Source: Mariannaea sp. PMI_226 (Eukaryota; Ascomycota; Sordariomycetes; Hypocreales; Nectriaceae). From it: a stretch of DNA of 64,000 nt. Below, one piece after another: positions 1-12,021 of this stretch; the first letter of the stretch is position 1, and every line of letters starts with the position of its first letter. Location of the stretch: assembly GCA_024336345.1 (NCBI GenBank), contig JANFOG010000016.1, positions 248,001 through 312,000 on the forward strand, read 5' to 3'. The translations under genes and the position numbers were made by a program. The notes beneath the pieces are model-generated. The model saw nothing but the letters and a program-made list of their open reading frames with translations. It searched no databases and was not told the origin of the DNA.

Positions 1-56
1 TCGGCAAAAAAAAAAAAGGAAGAAAACGAACTTCCCCTCTAAACAACAAAATCAAA

Positions 57-963
57 ATGACCTCACGAACCATCATACCGCGCTTCCTCCTCCCGCTCCA
101 AGGCCCTCTTTGGCGCGGCGTGCGCATCCCTCTCTCCCAAAACGTCTACATCCGATTCGCCTCCTCCTCTTCCTCCAGCAACAACAACAAGAACAACTCC
201 GCCAGCTCGTCATCCAATACCATCGTCCTCGAGAAGCCCGCTCGCTTCAACCCGCCCTCCCACGGCTCCCGCCTCAAGCGCAACTCCCTCCCCAAGCACT
301 ATGGCCCCGAGCTCACCATCGCCGAGAAGATGGCCCAGTCCAAGCGGGACTACCCCGGGATGATGGCCCCCGAGGGAACTTGGATGCACTGGTTCTGGAC
401 CAGTCGCTTGTTGCACACTGCCATTACTATGGTAAATGAAGCCCTTACCCTTCCTTCTCCCCTTCCTCCTTCACTGCTCTTCAATCTCTCCCTCCTAAGG
501 ACTCTTAAATCAAACAACATCTATATTTCTATATCATGCCAGCATCAATACTAATCCCCCCCACCAGGGCACACTCGTCCTCCTCGGCATCTTCACCTTC
601 TTCATGAACTACGCCTACAACTCCCCCTTCAAAGATCTCGCCCCGCCCATCTCCGACCTCTGGTCCAACCCCATCCACTTCTTCAACGCCTGGAAGTACG
701 TCATCGTCGAGCACGAAAAGGACAAGGCCCTCAAGGCCGGCGAGCACCGCACCCGCCACATTGACGACGTTGCCAAGCGCCGCTACTTCATGAAAATGCA
801 TGGCATCGAGCCCAAGGATCCTGTATCTGTCGTCTTTGGAAAGGACGAACCCAAGTCCGAGGAGGAGCTCGAGGCCGCTGCCATGGGCCACGAATTGCCA
901 CCCAAGCCCGCCGGTGAAGAGAAGAAGGACGAGCCCAAGAAGAAGTGGTTTGGCGTCTTCTGA
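57..963 (+). CDS. Conserved fungal protein, probable mitochondrial inner-membrane protein
   Basis: Two exons, 57-431 and 568-963, give 256 residues. The intron (432-567) has a GTAAAT donor, a TACTAAT-like branch site near 549-555 and a CAG acceptor, and it joins in frame. The N-terminus is rich in Arg, Ser and Thr with few acids for about 40 residues, like a mitochondrial presequence. A Ser/Asn low-complexity run follows. One hydrophobic segment at about residues 123-142 spans the splice junction (ITM then GTLVLLGIFTFF) and looks like a single membrane span. The C-terminal half is charged, with an HFFNAWKYV stretch and a Lys/Glu-rich tail. The two coding halves reading through the junction as one membrane span supports the model. 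I do not recognise the family; a role in the mitochondrial inner membrane is inference from the presequence and single span. Confidence 0.75.
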
Positions 964-1266
964 AACACTCAGATTCCTCCGTGGCTTGTAGTTGTAGTTT
1001 AAAAATTAACATGAGAAGATGTATTGATGTTATTGTACTGTATGTATATTATATAGCCACAGCGCATAATCCCCAAAGTTGGCCTACCACCTCGGTGGCT
1101 CGCCGTGTATGACTAGGTAAAAAACAAACAATCGATCCTTTTCTATGCATATGTAATAATGCTCTTTAGTGTGATTCGTTTCGTTCTTTGTCCCCCCCTT
1201 TTTGACGTATGTTTCATTTTCCTTTTTTCTTTCCTTTTCATGTGCCAGAACATGCCATTTATGTTG
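964..1266. other. Convergent intergenic region
   Basis: This is the 303 bp between the 3' ends of the mitochondrial-type protein gene (+) and RRP42 (-). It is AT- and T-rich and probably carries both 3' UTRs. No ORF, tRNA or repeat stands out. Confidence 0.6.
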
Positions 1267-2434
1267 TCATGATAGTGCTACTCCATCCAATCCGTCAAGA
1301 ACCTCATCCGCAATACCCCCCTTCTCCAAAACAGCTTGTATAATGCTATCCAGCACGCCAAACTTGGTTCCTCCCAGCGGCGCCTTCCACACACCCTCGA
1401 TCCCCTGCTCAGACTGTTCGTTTTGTCTCGCGGGCGGCGCATTGCCCGCGCCACTCCCGCTCGTCGTGTGCGGCACACCTGGTGGCGTCAACCTGGACGG
1501 GGGATCAATCGTTCGGATCGAGAGGAGTCGCAGGTCGCGGCCCTTGGAATCCACATCCATTGCGCCCGTGTCGCGCAAGCGGCGTGCTTCGGCCACTGAC
1601 ACGGCAAGGGCAGTCTCTGCGACAGCGAGTTCCTCTTTGGATGGGTCGAAAATGACGTTGTCGCCAACTGTCACGACGAGCAGTGTCACAGGGGGCCGCG
1701 TGGCTCCGTCAACGGCGCCCTCGCGAGGGTATAGGAATGTCGAAGCCTCCCAGTCATCATCGAACATCGGGTCTTCGTCGCCTTCCGATTTGAGTCGAGG
1801 TAGGCGCGTAGCCAGAAGAGCGAGGTGGGTGGTTAACGAGAGAAGTGGAAGAGGGTAGGACAGCGGAGGTGATATGAGAAGGATCTACAATGTGAGAAAG
1901 AAAACCGGTTAGCTCAGATGTTCCCAATGCGCTTGGAAGAGCGAGACTGCCTCGGGCAGTTTGACATACATCAAGATATAATCTCCAATGAAATCGCCGG
2001 TTGATAAACAGCTTCTTGGCAAACTCCTTGTCTGCCAACAGCGGCTCCCTCAACATCTCCGCCAAGAACACTGTCGAGGCCTCATCGTCTCTCTGTCCTG
2101 GGATTTCCACAGCCAGTTCGATCCACTCCCCCTTTGATCTTTGGCCCTCCCCATCATTTCCCTCGTGCCGTAACCGCTCCTGCTCCTCGGCGACCACGGA
2201 TGAGCCCTCAACCGTCCTCTCGATCTCTGCTTTCACGCCGACAATGGCCTCTGTGCCGTCCGAAAAGTGCACTCGCGCGCTGCCGTTGGTCCCTGGCAAG
2301 ATGCCTGTCTCTGCCGTCAGTGGCCGAAACTGCGTGGGCGTGCGGCCATCAGGGCGAATGGGTGGTTTGAGGGACAGCGAGCGATGGAGGTAGGCGAGCT
2401 CGGCGGGTGAAAAGAGAGGTTGCTGGGACGCCAT
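1267..2434 (-). CDS. RRP42: Exosome complex component Rrp42 (RNase PH fold)
   Basis: Two exons on the minus strand, 2434-1970 and 1884-1267, give 360 residues. The intron (1969-1885) has a GTATGT donor and a TTGTAG acceptor and joins in phase 0. The N-terminus reads AELAYLHRSL, RPDGRTPTQFRPL, then LPGTNGSARVHFSDGTEA, which matches the start of yeast Rrp42 and of other RNase PH-type exosome ring subunits. AVEIPGQRDDEAS is the second conserved strand block, and the second exon begins ILLISPPLSYPLPLL. The family forms the hexameric ring of the RNA exosome, in nucleus and cytoplasm; eukaryotic ring subunits are structural and catalytically dead. It is longer than the yeast protein (about 265), with extra low-complexity stretches around residues 80-110 and 240-300. 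The fold and family are secure; assignment to Rrp42 rather than Rrp43 or Rrp45 rests on the N-terminal match. Confidence 0.9.
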
Positions 2435-3093
2435 GGCTAGTTTGCAGACCCAATGGCGGGCTAAGTATGGGTTCTCTGAATAGTAGTCACTCTTATTTCT
2501 GCTCTTCTGCTTGTTGTGGTTTTATGTTTGGCCAAAATGTGCTGTTTGAATGTTGTAATGTGGTTGCTTTCGGTGCTAAGACATGAGGCTGAAAGTTTTT
2601 TGAAGGGCTGCAGGTTTCACTTCTCCAAAGGTCAACGATAAGATAAGTAGATATGGCGGTGCGGGGTGGGAGAGCTTGTTTCGACGACCCAACTTCAAAC
2701 AGAAAACCATAATAAGTGTATTAAATCCAAATAGGCACTAGAAGTTTTCAACTCTTAATAAAAAGTATTTTTCTTTAAGAATATTTTGAGTTTATTCACA
2801 CTTATTAAAAAAAAAAAAAAGTTCCTTCAGATGTTCCATCTCTGAGAGGTTTGAATCTCACCTCCAGGGTAACAACATAGCTCGAACCTCAACTAACTTG
2901 TAGATCTACATTCGTAGCAAGCTATAAAAGCTCTAAAGTAGATGTGTTCTTCTTAAACCAAAATAAACCCTAATATATATGCACTTAGTTTACGCCTCTA
3001 AGGTATTCCTTCTTGTCGGGCTTGCCTCATGTCTCCCATGAATATTAGTCCTCTATAACTTCTTGAAATATCAAGCTTGACACTGGGCCTCTC
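2435..3093. other. RRP42 upstream region with AT-rich block
   Basis: The 659 bp hold the RRP42 promoter and the ATE1 3' end; both genes are on the minus strand. Positions about 2700-3000 are clearly more AT-rich than the flanks and include an A14 run at 2807-2820. A 9-bp inverted pair (AATAAGTGT at 2711-2719, ACACTTATT at 2798-2806) brackets an AT-rich centre. No coding potential is seen. Confidence 0.5.
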
Positions 3094-4523
3094 CTAAGTT
3101 GCTGCAAAGTTCAAGCAGATCTGATCCATAAGGTCAGGGCCAACAGCTGCAACCAATTCTGCAACGGCAGCCCTGGGGCCAATAGCCTCATCAACACGAT
3201 ACCTCTTCCAACCTATCAGATCAGAAGTTTTGAAGACTGGTCCAGCAGGTCGAACGATTAATTTGATGTGGTCCATATCCAGTGTCATCATTTCAGAGAG
3301 AGGCGTTATTCCAGGAAGACCGGATCCGAAAAGCGACTCTTCCTCAGACCTGCTGGAATCTGATCTCGTTTCTTCAGGCTTATCGCTGTCGTTTGTGACA
3401 GCATCGACACTAATATCTCCTGAGGCCTGTTCGTGGATGGTAAGTTTGCCATTGGCTCCAGATGCAGCCCGCCTTTCCTCAGCTAAACTGACGAAAGGTT
3501 TTTTGTCCAAGAGATCCAGCATCTCTCGGTCCAGAGCATTCCACTCCAGAGACACGGGGTCTAGGATATACTGCGGTGAGAAGTCGATCTTGTACTTCAT
3601 CTTGGGACAGCTGTGGATATAGTAACCAGGATACCACCAGTTGTAGCCAAGTTCCTTAGCTAGGGAAATCTCGTGTAATGCCCCCAATTTCCCAGGGGCG
3701 AATCCGTGAATGCTTTCGTGGTACATGAAATAAACCGAACTGACACAGTCGGGCAACAAATCCAGCACACCGATAGCAACAAGTTTCCCATCTAAGCGGT
3801 AGCATTGATGGTAAGAACCCAAAAGACGGATATGCCCGCTGGGGTCAACCAAATGTCCAGGTCTTAATGGGGAGTCACATAGGAAACGCTTGAACCCACT
3901 CTCGGTCACCTCCTCTGGCTCATCGTGATGTACAACCACCTGATAGTTCTTATACACAGCAAATTTTTCCTCGGTGAACTCATTATTCTCGAGTCTAACT
4001 TCAAATTTATGTGCAGGCTCTGGGGGCCTGGGTAGTCGCGTGTACTCCGCCTCATGGACCCGCTCGATGAGATCAAAAGAGTTGTCTCTTGCCTTCGCTT
4101 GGTCATGGGATTTTGGGTGATGGCGGGCAGCTTCTTTGACGTATGCATCACCAACAACGAATTTGTTGAACCGGTTGACAGTGTGTCGTTGAGATCTAGA
4201 AGGCTTAAACCGACGGGAGTCAAGACGGATTGTATAATGAGGGCAGCAGGATGACCGCGGGTTTGGACGATACATAATCGTACCGGAACGCCTCCAGGAT
4301 CTGTCAAGGAGAGTCTGATAGAACCCTGGACTCAAGGAAGTGGCCTTGCAAAAGTACGAGAAGCCTGCAATCCCATGAAAGAGTTAGTCTCGGGTCAATA
4401 TTGACCAATACTGTTCTGTAGTATTCAAAACATCCATGCCGAGGAATTTTTTTCACGTTTTGACTTAGACTGACTATTACCGCGAGATTGACAGTACCCG
4501 CACGAGGAGGAACTTGAGTATCC
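3094..4523 (-). CDS. ATE1: Arginyl-tRNA--protein transferase 1 (5' end unresolved)
   Basis: The main exon is 4364-3094. It joins, through a clear intron (4480-4365; GTAATA donor, GACTAAC branch, TTGCAG acceptor), to an upstream exon ending at 4481 that reads GYSSSSSCGYCQSRG. ATE1 transfers Arg from Arg-tRNA to N-terminal acidic or oxidised residues, making them N-degrons. Family landmarks are CGYC (codons 4502-4491), DRSWRRSG, CCPHYTIRLD, HQCYRLDGKLVAIGVLDLLP, SVYFMYHES, and YNWWYPGYYIHSCPKMKYKIDFSPQYILDP in pieces. In yeast the CGYC and CC cysteines are needed for activity, and both pairs are present here. A Ser/Glu/Asp-rich insert lies near the C-terminus. The true start was not found: going upstream from 4523 the CGYC frame hits a stop with no ATG, so another 5' exon or a local defect is needed. 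Function is secure and the 5' boundary is not. Confidence 0.85.
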
Positions 4524-7500
4524 TGTTTCCCAATTAGATCTCGGTCAAGGAAGGAGTGCATTGAAGCCCGCATGAGGATGATTCGTAGCATCGTCAACTT
4601 CTCGGTGAACAGGTTGAGGTTGTCGCGTGGGGTGAAACCTATAGAAAAATGGACAGGAGAAAGAAAGAATATTGGAACAGGCCAAACACGGCAATTGCAT
4701 GAGGGGGTCACGTTCATGAATTACATCTAGTCAAGGGTCTTATGGGAGGACCGTATGAGTACTGCTCTCCCGTTCCGAACAATCCAGGATGACTTAGTCA
4801 AGTCCCCGAATGCAAGTCACTTGATTAAGAAAAGAAAGTTGGGGGAGAGAATGCTATGTCCTCGGTAAGGTGAAGCAAAATAGGTAGCTCTCTACCATTT
4901 TTTGTGGGCAGCCAAACTTGGCAAAGCCATCTCACACGCTGCACCAGTAACAGGAAATCGTGACAGAGACGGTAAGGTAAGCCTAGAAGCACGCAAAGAG
5001 ACAACGATGGAGTGGTCGCTCATTGATCAGGGAACGGTTGCAAAATTTTTTTTGCTGTGTTTTAGAAGCAAGCACAATGCCCCTGCGATGAGGATGAAGC
5101 ATGAGACATGGTGGAATCATGATGATGTATGGGCATGTGCCAGCGGCTGCCAAGAATGGGCAGGGGGGGAGGAGAGTGGATGTATTTGGAGGAGGAGGGG
5201 GCGTGAGGATTTGAAGCTGGAATCAGCATTTGGTGTAAGGAAAGATGGCGATGTGGGATGTACCACAGCTGTGGAGGATCCCAAGGCCGAGATGATGGTG
5301 GTGCAAGTAAAGGCGTCAACGAGGAAAGAAAAAAAAAAAGTAAAAGTAGCTTGACCTGGCTTGGCCGGGACGGGGGATCTAAAGGCAATGAGGCGTAACG
5401 GGGACGGCGGTGGTTGCGGAGACCTGAACCGCATGGCACCGGCGCAGCCAACGGGAGACGGGGATTGAAGCACGGGTGCAAACGGTTGGAGCAGAACGTA
5501 AGAAGACGCACTCACCCATTGGAGAAATATACTCATACTGTGACGCATCGTCAGGGATCCGCATGCCGCCTGGTTCCATTGTTGGACAATGAGGAACACG
5601 ACTAGAGCCGCGTAGCTCCAAGCCAGATTGGGTCCTTGGTCTTAAAAAAAACTGTTTGGCAATGGGCTGAGCTCGTGGCTCTGGCCGATGGTAGGAAGCC
5701 GAGGGCGGAGACGGTGAAATGGCCCGGGCCTTGTGCACGAGTGAGGCTACCCAGGACGGGCAAGTTGGTGCGTGAGGAGCTGGAAGGTGAGCCGGAATTT
5801 GAGAGATGGAGGGGCGGCTTTTGACGCTGGAGGTGGCGGTGGAATTTGGGAGGGGGTGAGCGATTAGCGATGGGGGATCGCGTGTCAACTTTCCAGGACC
5901 CGGGCACAGCAAAGCGTGGGATGAATTGTGGTGCTTGGTAACGGTGAGAGTCGAGGATGAATGTGACTGTCGCACACAAAGTGACCGAGCATATGCCTTG
6001 AGTGGCCCTGGTGGCTAATTGGCTGGATGAGGAGTGACCAGCGAGTGAGTTGTAGGGCGGAGCCTTGGATCTTGGTTGACAACGACAAGGCGGTGCCAGC
6101 CGGACTGCAACAACGAGCCAACGGAGCAGGGGGACGCTGCTGGGTTGCGGGAATCTCGAATGGAATAAGTCTGAAGCCTGCGACTGTGCGGCGAGTCGGC
6201 AACAATCAAGTTGATCGGACGAATACCTGTGAGAGGGGGGACCCGAGGAGGAAACGAATGTCAGGACGGGCGCGCCAGACCAAGCTACCCCTCTCACTCA
6301 CCCAGGATGACGGATCGTCTCCGGCGGCGGGGAGATAAAAATATGCTGCGATGGAGCAGATGAGACGTTATGCAAACTAGGCACAGGTACGGACGATACT
6401 AAAGCACAAGGGGAAAAAAAGAAATTGGCGACAATGTTTTGAAAGTAGTGCACCTTACTTCATTACGTTAATAGGACATGGCACACAGGAAAGGAAGAAG
6501 AGAGAACAAGTGTTGGGAATTTGGAAGACGTAGATCGGTGAGTGGCGAGTTGTACGTGTGCGTGTATCCTTCCTTAACTACTACCTACAAGTTGGTACCT
6601 ACTTTTTGTTTGCGGATGTAAGGTGGAAGAAAAGGTGAGGAAGGTTAGCTTGGGTTAAGGTACCTACCTACCTTACTGACAATGGAAGGGGGAGGGGGGG
6701 CATTGCGGTTTGATACGTGCAACTGAAGCCTGTGCCCAAGGTATTATTGCTTGACCTTGACCTTAATTCCTGTTGATGCTAACTGAGCTCGACGGAGCTG
6801 AGGTCGGCAAGTCACCACCCGACCAATTAAGCGTCCGCTGTCTGTTGTCGTCGGCCATTGACACCACACACAGAGGCACACAAAGTAACACAAAGCTAGG
6901 GGCTGGGGCGGCAGACCATGGAGCAAACAGCGTCAAGGGCCTGTGCAAGATCATGACAAGCAGGACACGACCTGTATTTGCATCCTTTGACTGGCTCTTG
7001 GGCTTTCGTTCTATTGGCAACACCTGAGTACAGGGTCCCGGTTTAGGTATCAAGCATGTATCCTCTTTACTTCAACTAATGCGAGACGTCTAGGTGCTGC
7101 CGCCATCTTCTTCTAGGCTTCTTAGACCCCGCCAGGCCCTCAACGATGAATAAGTGGAGGGGGTTGAGGGGTGCTTTATGGTTCAAGGGTCCAGTCCAGT
7201 GGATCCCTTCAGACTGGATATTGATGTCCTTAAACTGCCCTGCGCAAAAGAACCGGGACCTTTGCTTCACGCCCAGCCTTCTTAGACTACACTAGAAAAA
7301 CGGCTGTGGGCAGAGGAGGACTGACTACGGAGAAACAACTTCCAGTCTTAACTTGTCTTCTCTCCACTCTATGTTCAATAAGAAACGTTTCCCTGGACCT
7401 TGGAGTTTGTTAGTCTCCGAGCTTACAACTCTTCTTGATTCTCAGCTGAGCTCACCCTCCAATACAGTTGTCTCTCTATTTTCCCGAGGTCACCACCAGA

Positions 7501-10500
7501 CAAAGGGCGGGATCAGTTGAAGATTTGGGGGTCACACAGAACCACAATCGCCTGATTCGACAGTGGCTAATACTAGCAACGCAAACTTGCATGGCTAAGC
7601 CTTCCTTGCATGGTGCAGGTCCGTCCTGTGCTCCCCAGAACAGTTGAGCAACATCCGACCAACCGTCATGCTTTTGGTGAGGTGAGTCAGGCAACTTTGT
7701 CGGAAGGGAGGGGGGAGAGAGGACTATTCGTATGCTTCTGGAAGAGAAGTGGAAGATGAATCTCAACCCCAGTATAATCTTCGTCATGTTACATACTGGC
7801 GGAACAACGAGAACATGTTTCTTGATTCTAAGAATGAAGGTGTTCGTCTTCTCTCAACTTACTCTATGCTGAGTCTCAATGGGATTTATAGTTGGAACAA
7901 TTGTCCGACAGCATGGGTGAATTCCGTTTTACGAGCAGAGTGGTGGACTGGGCCCCCGCCTCTCCTAGGGCCGACGTTCCAACGTGTCCAACACGCGGGG
8001 CTCGGATGAGACTGGTGGGGGATGATCGCCTCAACGATCCGCAAATAGAAGAGCAGATAAAGATTCGGGTCGGAACATGACCGCACGTTGGGGTCCTGGC
8101 TGGCTGGTTAATGAGCCAGCACATAGTTGGCAAATAACGGTCTCGTAGCTATATCCATGACGACCTAAGCACGATAATGACTTCTGGCCCCAGAGAGGGA
8201 GGTTTTGAGGGGATCACACCGGTCAGACCGTGGGGGAGATGAATAATAGGACGTAGAAGCAGAAGAAGAAGGAGAAGAAAAAGAAGCAGATGCAATGCAT
8301 GAGCAGAAGATCAGATGTCACCCGGATCAAACGAAGAATGAATCCAATTGGGCCATTTGGGTGGCTGAGAAGATCGAAGGAAGCACACCGGTTTGTCGTG
8401 GTTGAAAGAGAGAAAATGTGACTCTAAATCATCTGCACCTCAATTATACTTTTGGGAGCGTACATGATTATCTGGTCACACTCCCAATAGAAATAGATAT
8501 GAGCTGCAAGAAGAGGAAGCTCTGTGTTCAGGAAAGCAGGCTGTAACAGTAATATTCGTGCAACGCAAAAGGCAGACACACTAGGTAAGTACATTCAGCA
8601 ACTCAGGTACCTCTTGGTTTCTTCTCTCACCTACTGTCCTGGGCCGGCCCTAAAGAGTACTAGGGGACACCAGGACACTAGGACACTAGGGAATCTTGAA
8701 GGGGCCTGGGGCGGACTAAGGCACTCCAGCTGCACGCGAGCACGGCAGAACGGCGTTGCGAGACAGAAGCAGGCCAGGCCCATGCTCATGATGCACGACG
8801 CCTCTCGACGTCGATGAACCTATCATTAGTAACATGTGTTTTGAAACGGTCGAGTTTGAGGCAAAGAAAAGGGCTTCTCCTGCAGCACAAGAACCCACCA
8901 CCGATGCGGCGGTATTACATCCGTAAGAGTAAGTTGACCCCCGCCAAAAAGACCATAACCCCACGCTTTTTCCATGCTAGCGATGGTCGTCCGCGTGCTG
9001 ATATACCGACTCGAGCGTGATTGGGATGGATGACAAGGTCTCGGAGGATGAGCACTGCTGCTACGTAGTAGGTACATGACAAAACGCGGATGCTCGGTCA
9101 TGTCCAAGCCATGGACCCCATCTATCCCCCCTCCCCTCTTCGGTCGCCCACGGTCAGGCCTGGTCTAACTACCTAATTAGTGTCCCAGGGCGAATAGTGG
9201 CCATCCATCTGGTGTGCTGCGCATGGGAAGGCAACCCTGCGATGACGATGCAAGCCAGACTGCTTTCAGCTTCTGCCCGATATTTCGGTGTGTTCTATTC
9301 GGCACTCTTCTCCTCTCTACGTTTCCGACTTAGCAAATCACCACCGAGTATTTCATAAGATATGAACCGGAACCTTACACATGCTCAGGGCGTCCTTTGT
9401 TAGTGGTGGTACACGCTCGCTCTTTGTTCCATGACCGCATCTGTAAGTAGAACCAATGCATTAACGTTGGCGAGTTGGAGCGAATACAAAAACAATACTG
9501 TAACGTAGATGCGTTGAGGCCTAATTCGCTAGATCAAGGTGACTTAGGAAAACAGACAGAGACGATGAAAGTCACAGGCTTCTCTGATTCTTCTGCTTCT
9601 TCTTTTCTCGTTCCGTCGTCACCAAAATGGTGGTGTTGGTCCTTTAACTTGCCTCTTTGTGAAGTAACTTGCTGTATCCGTGCTTCCGGATCTGTGGCTG
9701 GCTTTTGCCCTTGATGACTGGATCTCGTCCACGCACACCCTCCTGGAGAGGTACAGTACAACAGCCGAAGGGGGGCCATCTCAGCATCCATCATCGGCCA
9801 TCGGCCATCGTCTCCAGAAAACATCCACATCTCCACCAGCAGGTATGTACGAAGTAAGGTAGTACTGTAACGATGAGTAGAATTGGTGTTGGGCTGGAGC
9901 GGAAATGGAGCAGAGATATTGACAGGTGTGTCAAGAGGGGCGTGTATCATGAATTACCTAAGGTACCTAACCTAGGTACCTACCTACTTCTTACCTCCCT
10001 ACCTCCCTACCTCCCTTCCTACTTTGTACCTACCAACCAACCAACCGGGCAACCTGTCTGGTGTTAGTTACAGTAATAATAATAATTAAAACACCTCAAG
10101 TCTCAAAAGCCTAAACTCAGATTACTCTGTTGGGAAAGTACCTATGTATTATTTTCACTTGTACTTTTTTTTTTCTTTTCTTTTTTCCCCCCTTCGGTAA
10201 CCAATTAGCTATTGTCATCAACCTTTTTTGTATTTTTTTTTCTCGGCCCCAACCCCATCCCCCATGTCATGATGCCTGGCACATCCGATCCACGTTTACA
10301 CAGGTCGTCCACCATCATCCACGCCCACCGTTTGCCCACGCCATCCCCCATTGCCTTGACCCTGTCCTCGTGTGCGGTAGCTAAATCAAGCTTTCCCATT
10401 CATGGACGGCATGATAGATGATGGAGGCAGAAGGAAGGTGTTGTACGCCTCGCTTTTGATCCGTCTATGTAGCTAGGGGACTAGGTTTAGCTGAGTATAA

Positions 10501-12006
10501 AATCAACTTGCCCTGCCTCCGTTGATGCTGGAGCTCTCCCTTTTTGGCCCTGTCTTCCGCTTTGCTTTCATGGCACGAGACATGCGACAGTTCCCAAGCT
10601 TCAAGCAGATAAACTTAGCTCTGGCCCTCTTTTTCATTTAGACCTTTCCGTAAGCTCAATTTTCTCGCCATTGGCAGTTGTGGCATAACCACCTTCTTCT
10701 CACATTTCCCCGACCTTAAGCAGTCGTTCACTTTTGGCGATCTTGACCTGACTCGCGGCAACCTACTTCGGCCCAGACTCGGTTCCTGGATTTTTTTTGC
10801 GTCTAGACTCAAGAGGAACAAGAAGCTGCCTACTCGTCCAGCACCAATTGCAAGCGTGACCTTCGTCATAGGCGTAAAACCCAAGGCACCGTCATTCCTT
10901 TCAACCTGCTGAGAGGAGAGAGCTCCTGTTACCCTGGCTAGCCAATCTACGCCTTCGTTCATCTCCCCGATATCTCCGTATCGCCGCCGTCGCCAGTTAC
11001 CAGATTTTTACCCCGTCCGGCTTGTGTTCAATCCTACCACCCCGGCCGCTTGAGAGACTTGACAATCGCCGCCGCCGCCGCCGTGTGCCGCACTCACCAA
11101 AACAGCCATCGCTTTCTGAAAGTGGGTGGCTCGTAACAAGCCAGGCTGACCAGTACAGCCAAGCACTGGTCACTGCTAATTTCTGTCCCCTTTCGCCTTG
11201 ACTCTCGGAGGAAAAAAGCAAGTTTTGTTTTGGAGAAAAAAGAAACCATTTCCCGTCTCAAAAAAAACGCGAACAGCTGAAAAGCCAACGCAACAAAGGG
11301 CGTCCCCCTCGGACTCAGAGTTTACCTCTACAAGCAAAACTGCATAACTTGCTCGGGCTTGACCCATCAAAAACCCTCTGGTTCCACACCATCTCACTGG
11401 ATAGCTTCCCAATCCAAGTCCACGGGGGTCTCTGCAGCAATTGCGCTTGCGCCACTACGGAATTCTTCTTTCGTACTCTTTGCTGGCGCTCAAGTTTCCG
11501 GTGGTTGCTAGTTGCGCCCCTCTCCCCAGCAGCCAAGCGACTGGATCCAAACCAGTCAGTCTCAGGGCCCAGTTTCGTCTGGCCCTTGCCCATCCCTTCT
11601 GGAAAACCACAAGCTGGGAACGTTTTGCGCCTGCGCTCTTCCTGAGCCGTTATATCGCCAGCTCCCCAACTCCAGCTCCAGCTCCTTGGAGCGCTTCGGA
11701 CTCGGCCTTCTTGTCCGACTTTCCTCTTCCTTCTTTGCCAAACTTACACATTCCTTCAATTTTTTTTACCTTGTCGATAATGCATCGTCAGGCGCTCTGA
11801 GCCGCCGCCCGTCGCAGGTTCATTCTCGACCACTCTTTGGGGTCAAACCACTCCGCTTCCAATACGCTGCCCTCTCCAGAGTCGAGTCGTCGCATTACTC
11901 TTCGAGCCCTTCACCTCCCTCCCAGAAACTCGACCATCCGAACCCCCCGAATACTTATTTGTGTTACCGATTGCCCTGCTTCTGTTTTTATTTTTCTTGA
12001 ACGCGG
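4524..12006. other. Gene-free region of about 7.5 kb between ATE1 and the Nudix gene
   Basis: I find no reading frame here that looks like protein on either strand. The longest ones (for example minus 5602-6297 and minus 5379-5975) are Pro/Ser/Arg-rich translations of pyrimidine-rich DNA with no recognisable motif or splice partner. TACCTA-type repeats occur near 6581-6605, 6660-6675 and 9961-10040, with long T runs at about 10168-10245. About 10,600-12,006 is pyrimidine-rich on the plus strand and is plausibly promoter plus long leader of the Nudix gene. The left end (4524-4900) should hold the ATE1 promoter or its missing 5' exon. Confidence 0.5.
9961..10054. repeat. TACCTA/TACCTCCC microsatellite-like tract
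   Basis: The tract is built from repeated TACCTA, TACCTCCC and CCAACCAA units, with a palindromic CCTAGG core near 9971. Similar short TACCTA clusters recur in other intergenic regions of the window, at about 6660, 40287-40315 and 41244-41266. No coding content. Confidence 0.6.
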
Positions 12007-12021
12007 ATGCGAACGGTCGCC

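Noticed and set aside
2850..2875. tRNA T-arm-like sequence (GAGGT-TTGAATC...ACCTC)
   Set aside because: The loop length is wrong and no D-arm, anticodon arm or acceptor stem can be built around it.
5379..6297. Overlapping minus-strand frames of about 200-230 codons
   Set aside because: They are Pro/Ser/Arg-rich translations of pyrimidine-biased DNA in several frames at once, with no motif, no splice partners and no reason to prefer one frame.
11441..12000. Plus-strand frames of 119 and 162 codons before the Nudix gene
   Set aside because: They lie in the CT-rich leader, overlap each other in different frames and look compositionally driven. At most they are upstream ORFs.
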